Part shown: positions 6,756-7,092 of the stretch, piece by piece | Layout of the letters: every line of letters begins with the position of its first letter | How positions within the stretch are numbered: position 1 is the first letter of the stretch | Origin: Pseudomonadota bacterium | GTDB lineage: Bacteria; Pseudomonadota; Alphaproteobacteria; Azospirillales; Azospirillaceae | Assembly (NCBI GenBank): GCA_023423695.1 | Contig: JAFAFA010000102.1 | Coordinates: 1-7,092 of the forward strand | Direction of reading: 5' to 3' | Length of the DNA: 7,092 bases | Notes under the pieces: generated by a model | Seen by the model: the letters and a program-made list of their open reading frames with translations, nothing else | The model's database searches: none | What the model was told of the DNA's origin: nothing | Program-made: the position numbers and the translations under genes

Positions 6756-6793
6756 GATCGGCATTCGTGGGCTCATCGCCTGGGATGCCGATC
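6756..6793. promoter_or_regulatory. 9-bp perfect inverted repeat in the sigma-gene leader
   Basis: GATCGGCAT (6756-6764) and ATGCCGATC (6785-6793) form a perfect 9-bp stem with a 20-base loop. On the minus-strand transcript the stem would begin within a few bases of the start predicted from the candidate promoter, about 84 bases ahead of the sigma ATG. The loop holds a small GGC/GCC pairing. It may be a 5' RNA stem-loop that stabilises the message or shapes translation of a gene lacking a visible Shine-Dalgarno sequence. Its spacing is wide for a simple dimeric repressor site. There is no U-run after it, so it is not a terminator. Confidence 0.5.
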
Positions 6794-6798
6794 ACACC

Positions 6799-6828
6799 GG
6801 TATAGCCGCACTGACCTTAGAATGCGAA
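6799..6828 (-). promoter_or_regulatory. Candidate sigma-70 promoter of the sigma gene
   Basis: On the minus strand TTCGCA (6828-6823) and TATACC (6804-6799) lie 18 bases apart and resemble -35 and -10 boxes. Transcription would start near 6792. The -35 box lies inside the Fur-like palindrome, the usual layout for an iron-repressed promoter. Both boxes are imperfect and high-GC alphaproteobacterial promoters are hard to call by eye. Confidence 0.38.
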
Positions 6829-6837
6829 CGATTCTTA
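6817..6837. promoter_or_regulatory. Candidate iron-regulator (Fur-like) operator
   Basis: TTAGAAT (6817-6823) and ATTCTTA (6831-6837) form a 7-base palindrome with one mismatch, separated by 7 bases. The overlapping 15-mer TGCGAACGATTCTTA (6823-6837) matches 9 of 14 positions of the 7-1-7 Fur consensus TGATAAT-N-ATTATCA. It is AT-rich against a GC-rich background and lies ahead of a FecI-type sigma gene, a classic Fur target. Alphaproteobacteria also use Irr and RirA. The arm sequence TTAGAA resembles the Irr motif TTTAGAA-N3-TTCTAAA, but the arms here are too far apart. Confidence 0.5.
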
Positions 6838-6882
6838 TTTCCATGAGTCGAGCAGCGGAAGCTAATCGGCTGATCGGCTTAA

Positions 6883-7092
6883 GGGGCGGTTTTCAGAATG
6901 CCCTAATGCGGTTAGCGATGATGAAGATAGCGGCGGCAGTGAGCAAGGAGAGGACGATCCGTCCGAGCCTATCCTGCCGTCGATCCAGGCGTTTGTTCGC
7001 GAGCAGCCAAGCACAGCCGTGCTCAACAACGCATCGGACCTTGCCGAGCCCGGAACCGTGGGGCTCGCCAACCTTGCGGATGTGCGGTTGAA
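6883..7092 (-). mobile_element. Right end of a second IS5-like insertion sequence
   Basis: The element runs off the right edge of the window and ends at about 6883, where the plus strand reads TTAA then GGGGCGGTTTTCA. The same end is found inverted at 115-128. Across the shared 129 bases the two copies match at 107 positions, and all 18 bases from the stop codon through TTAA are identical. The IS lies about 45 bases upstream of the iron-regulated palindrome and leaves the candidate promoter intact. Confidence 0.7.
6893..7092 (-). CDS. IS5-family transposase, C-terminal part (cut by window edge)
   Basis: The frame is open from base 7090 down to TGA 6895-6893 and encodes 65 residues of a DDE transposase. 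It shows HGSGLGKVRCVVEHGCAWLL, the IS5-family motif containing the final catalytic acid (Glu of VVE) and the Arg four residues before it. ANKRLDRRQDR and a hydrophobic tail follow. The rest, including the two catalytic Asp residues, lies right of the window. It is a diverged sister of the fragment at 1-114 in opposite orientation. Most base differences are silent, so both lineages have been under selection for function. Confidence 0.85.
   Translation of the reverse strand, partial: QPHIRKVGEPHGSGLGKVRCVVEHGCAWLLANKRLDRRQDRLGRIVLSLLTAAAIFIIANRIRAF

Noticed and set aside
6076..6846. 256-codon plus-strand frame opposite the sigma gene
   Set aside because: It mirrors the ECF sigma gene, whose region 2 and region 4 motifs are unmistakable, and has no domain of its own.
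1..7092. CRISPR arrays, tRNA or rRNA genes, toxin-antitoxin or defence genes
   Set aside because: I looked for regularly spaced repeats, tRNA-like arms and the corresponding protein motifs and saw none.

Overview
This is a GC-rich window with alphaproteobacterial character. The IS5-family transposase tails, the style of the receptor and the codon use suggest a Rhodospirillales member such as Azospirillum, but that assignment is inference only. No replicon marker or RNA gene is visible.

Left edge (1-991, plus strand): a nest of mobile-element debris. The C-terminal tail of an IS5-family transposase (1-114) abuts an IS6-family transposase gene that has lost its N-terminus (125-784). The likely right end of that IS6 element (near 851) abuts the last ~43 codons of a pirin-like gene (852-982), which also carries a one-base frameshift in a run of six C's. 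The simplest reading is that an IS6 element entered a pirin gene and an IS5-like element then entered the IS6 element.

Centre (992-6840, minus strand): a complete cell-surface-signalling iron-uptake cluster. In transcription order it holds an ECF sigma factor of the FecI type (6672-6148), a FecR-type anti-sigma regulator (6046-5036), a TonB-dependent siderophore receptor with an N-terminal signalling (STN) domain (4888-2387), a PepSY-TM inner-membrane protein that is probably a ferric-siderophore reductase (2322-1174), and a 61-residue two-helix membrane protein whose start overlaps the PepSY stop by ATGA (1177-992). The expected logic is that a loaded receptor contacts FecR through its STN domain, FecR releases or activates the sigma factor, and the sigma factor transcribes the receptor and downstream genes. 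Iron level would be sensed at a Fur-like palindrome over a candidate sigma-70 promoter ahead of the sigma gene. A FecI-like promoter candidate and three A-tracts spaced 19 bp apart lie between fecR and the receptor gene.

Right edge (6883-7092, minus strand): the C-terminal part of a second IS5-family transposase, related to but not identical with the left copy (107 of 129 aligned bases match). The two elements point inward, so the iron cluster is bracketed by inverted related ISs about 6.76 kb apart. I found no clearly undescribed system. The points most worth a second look are the nested insertions, the IS bracket, the small membrane protein, and the regulatory DNA ahead of the sigma and receptor genes.
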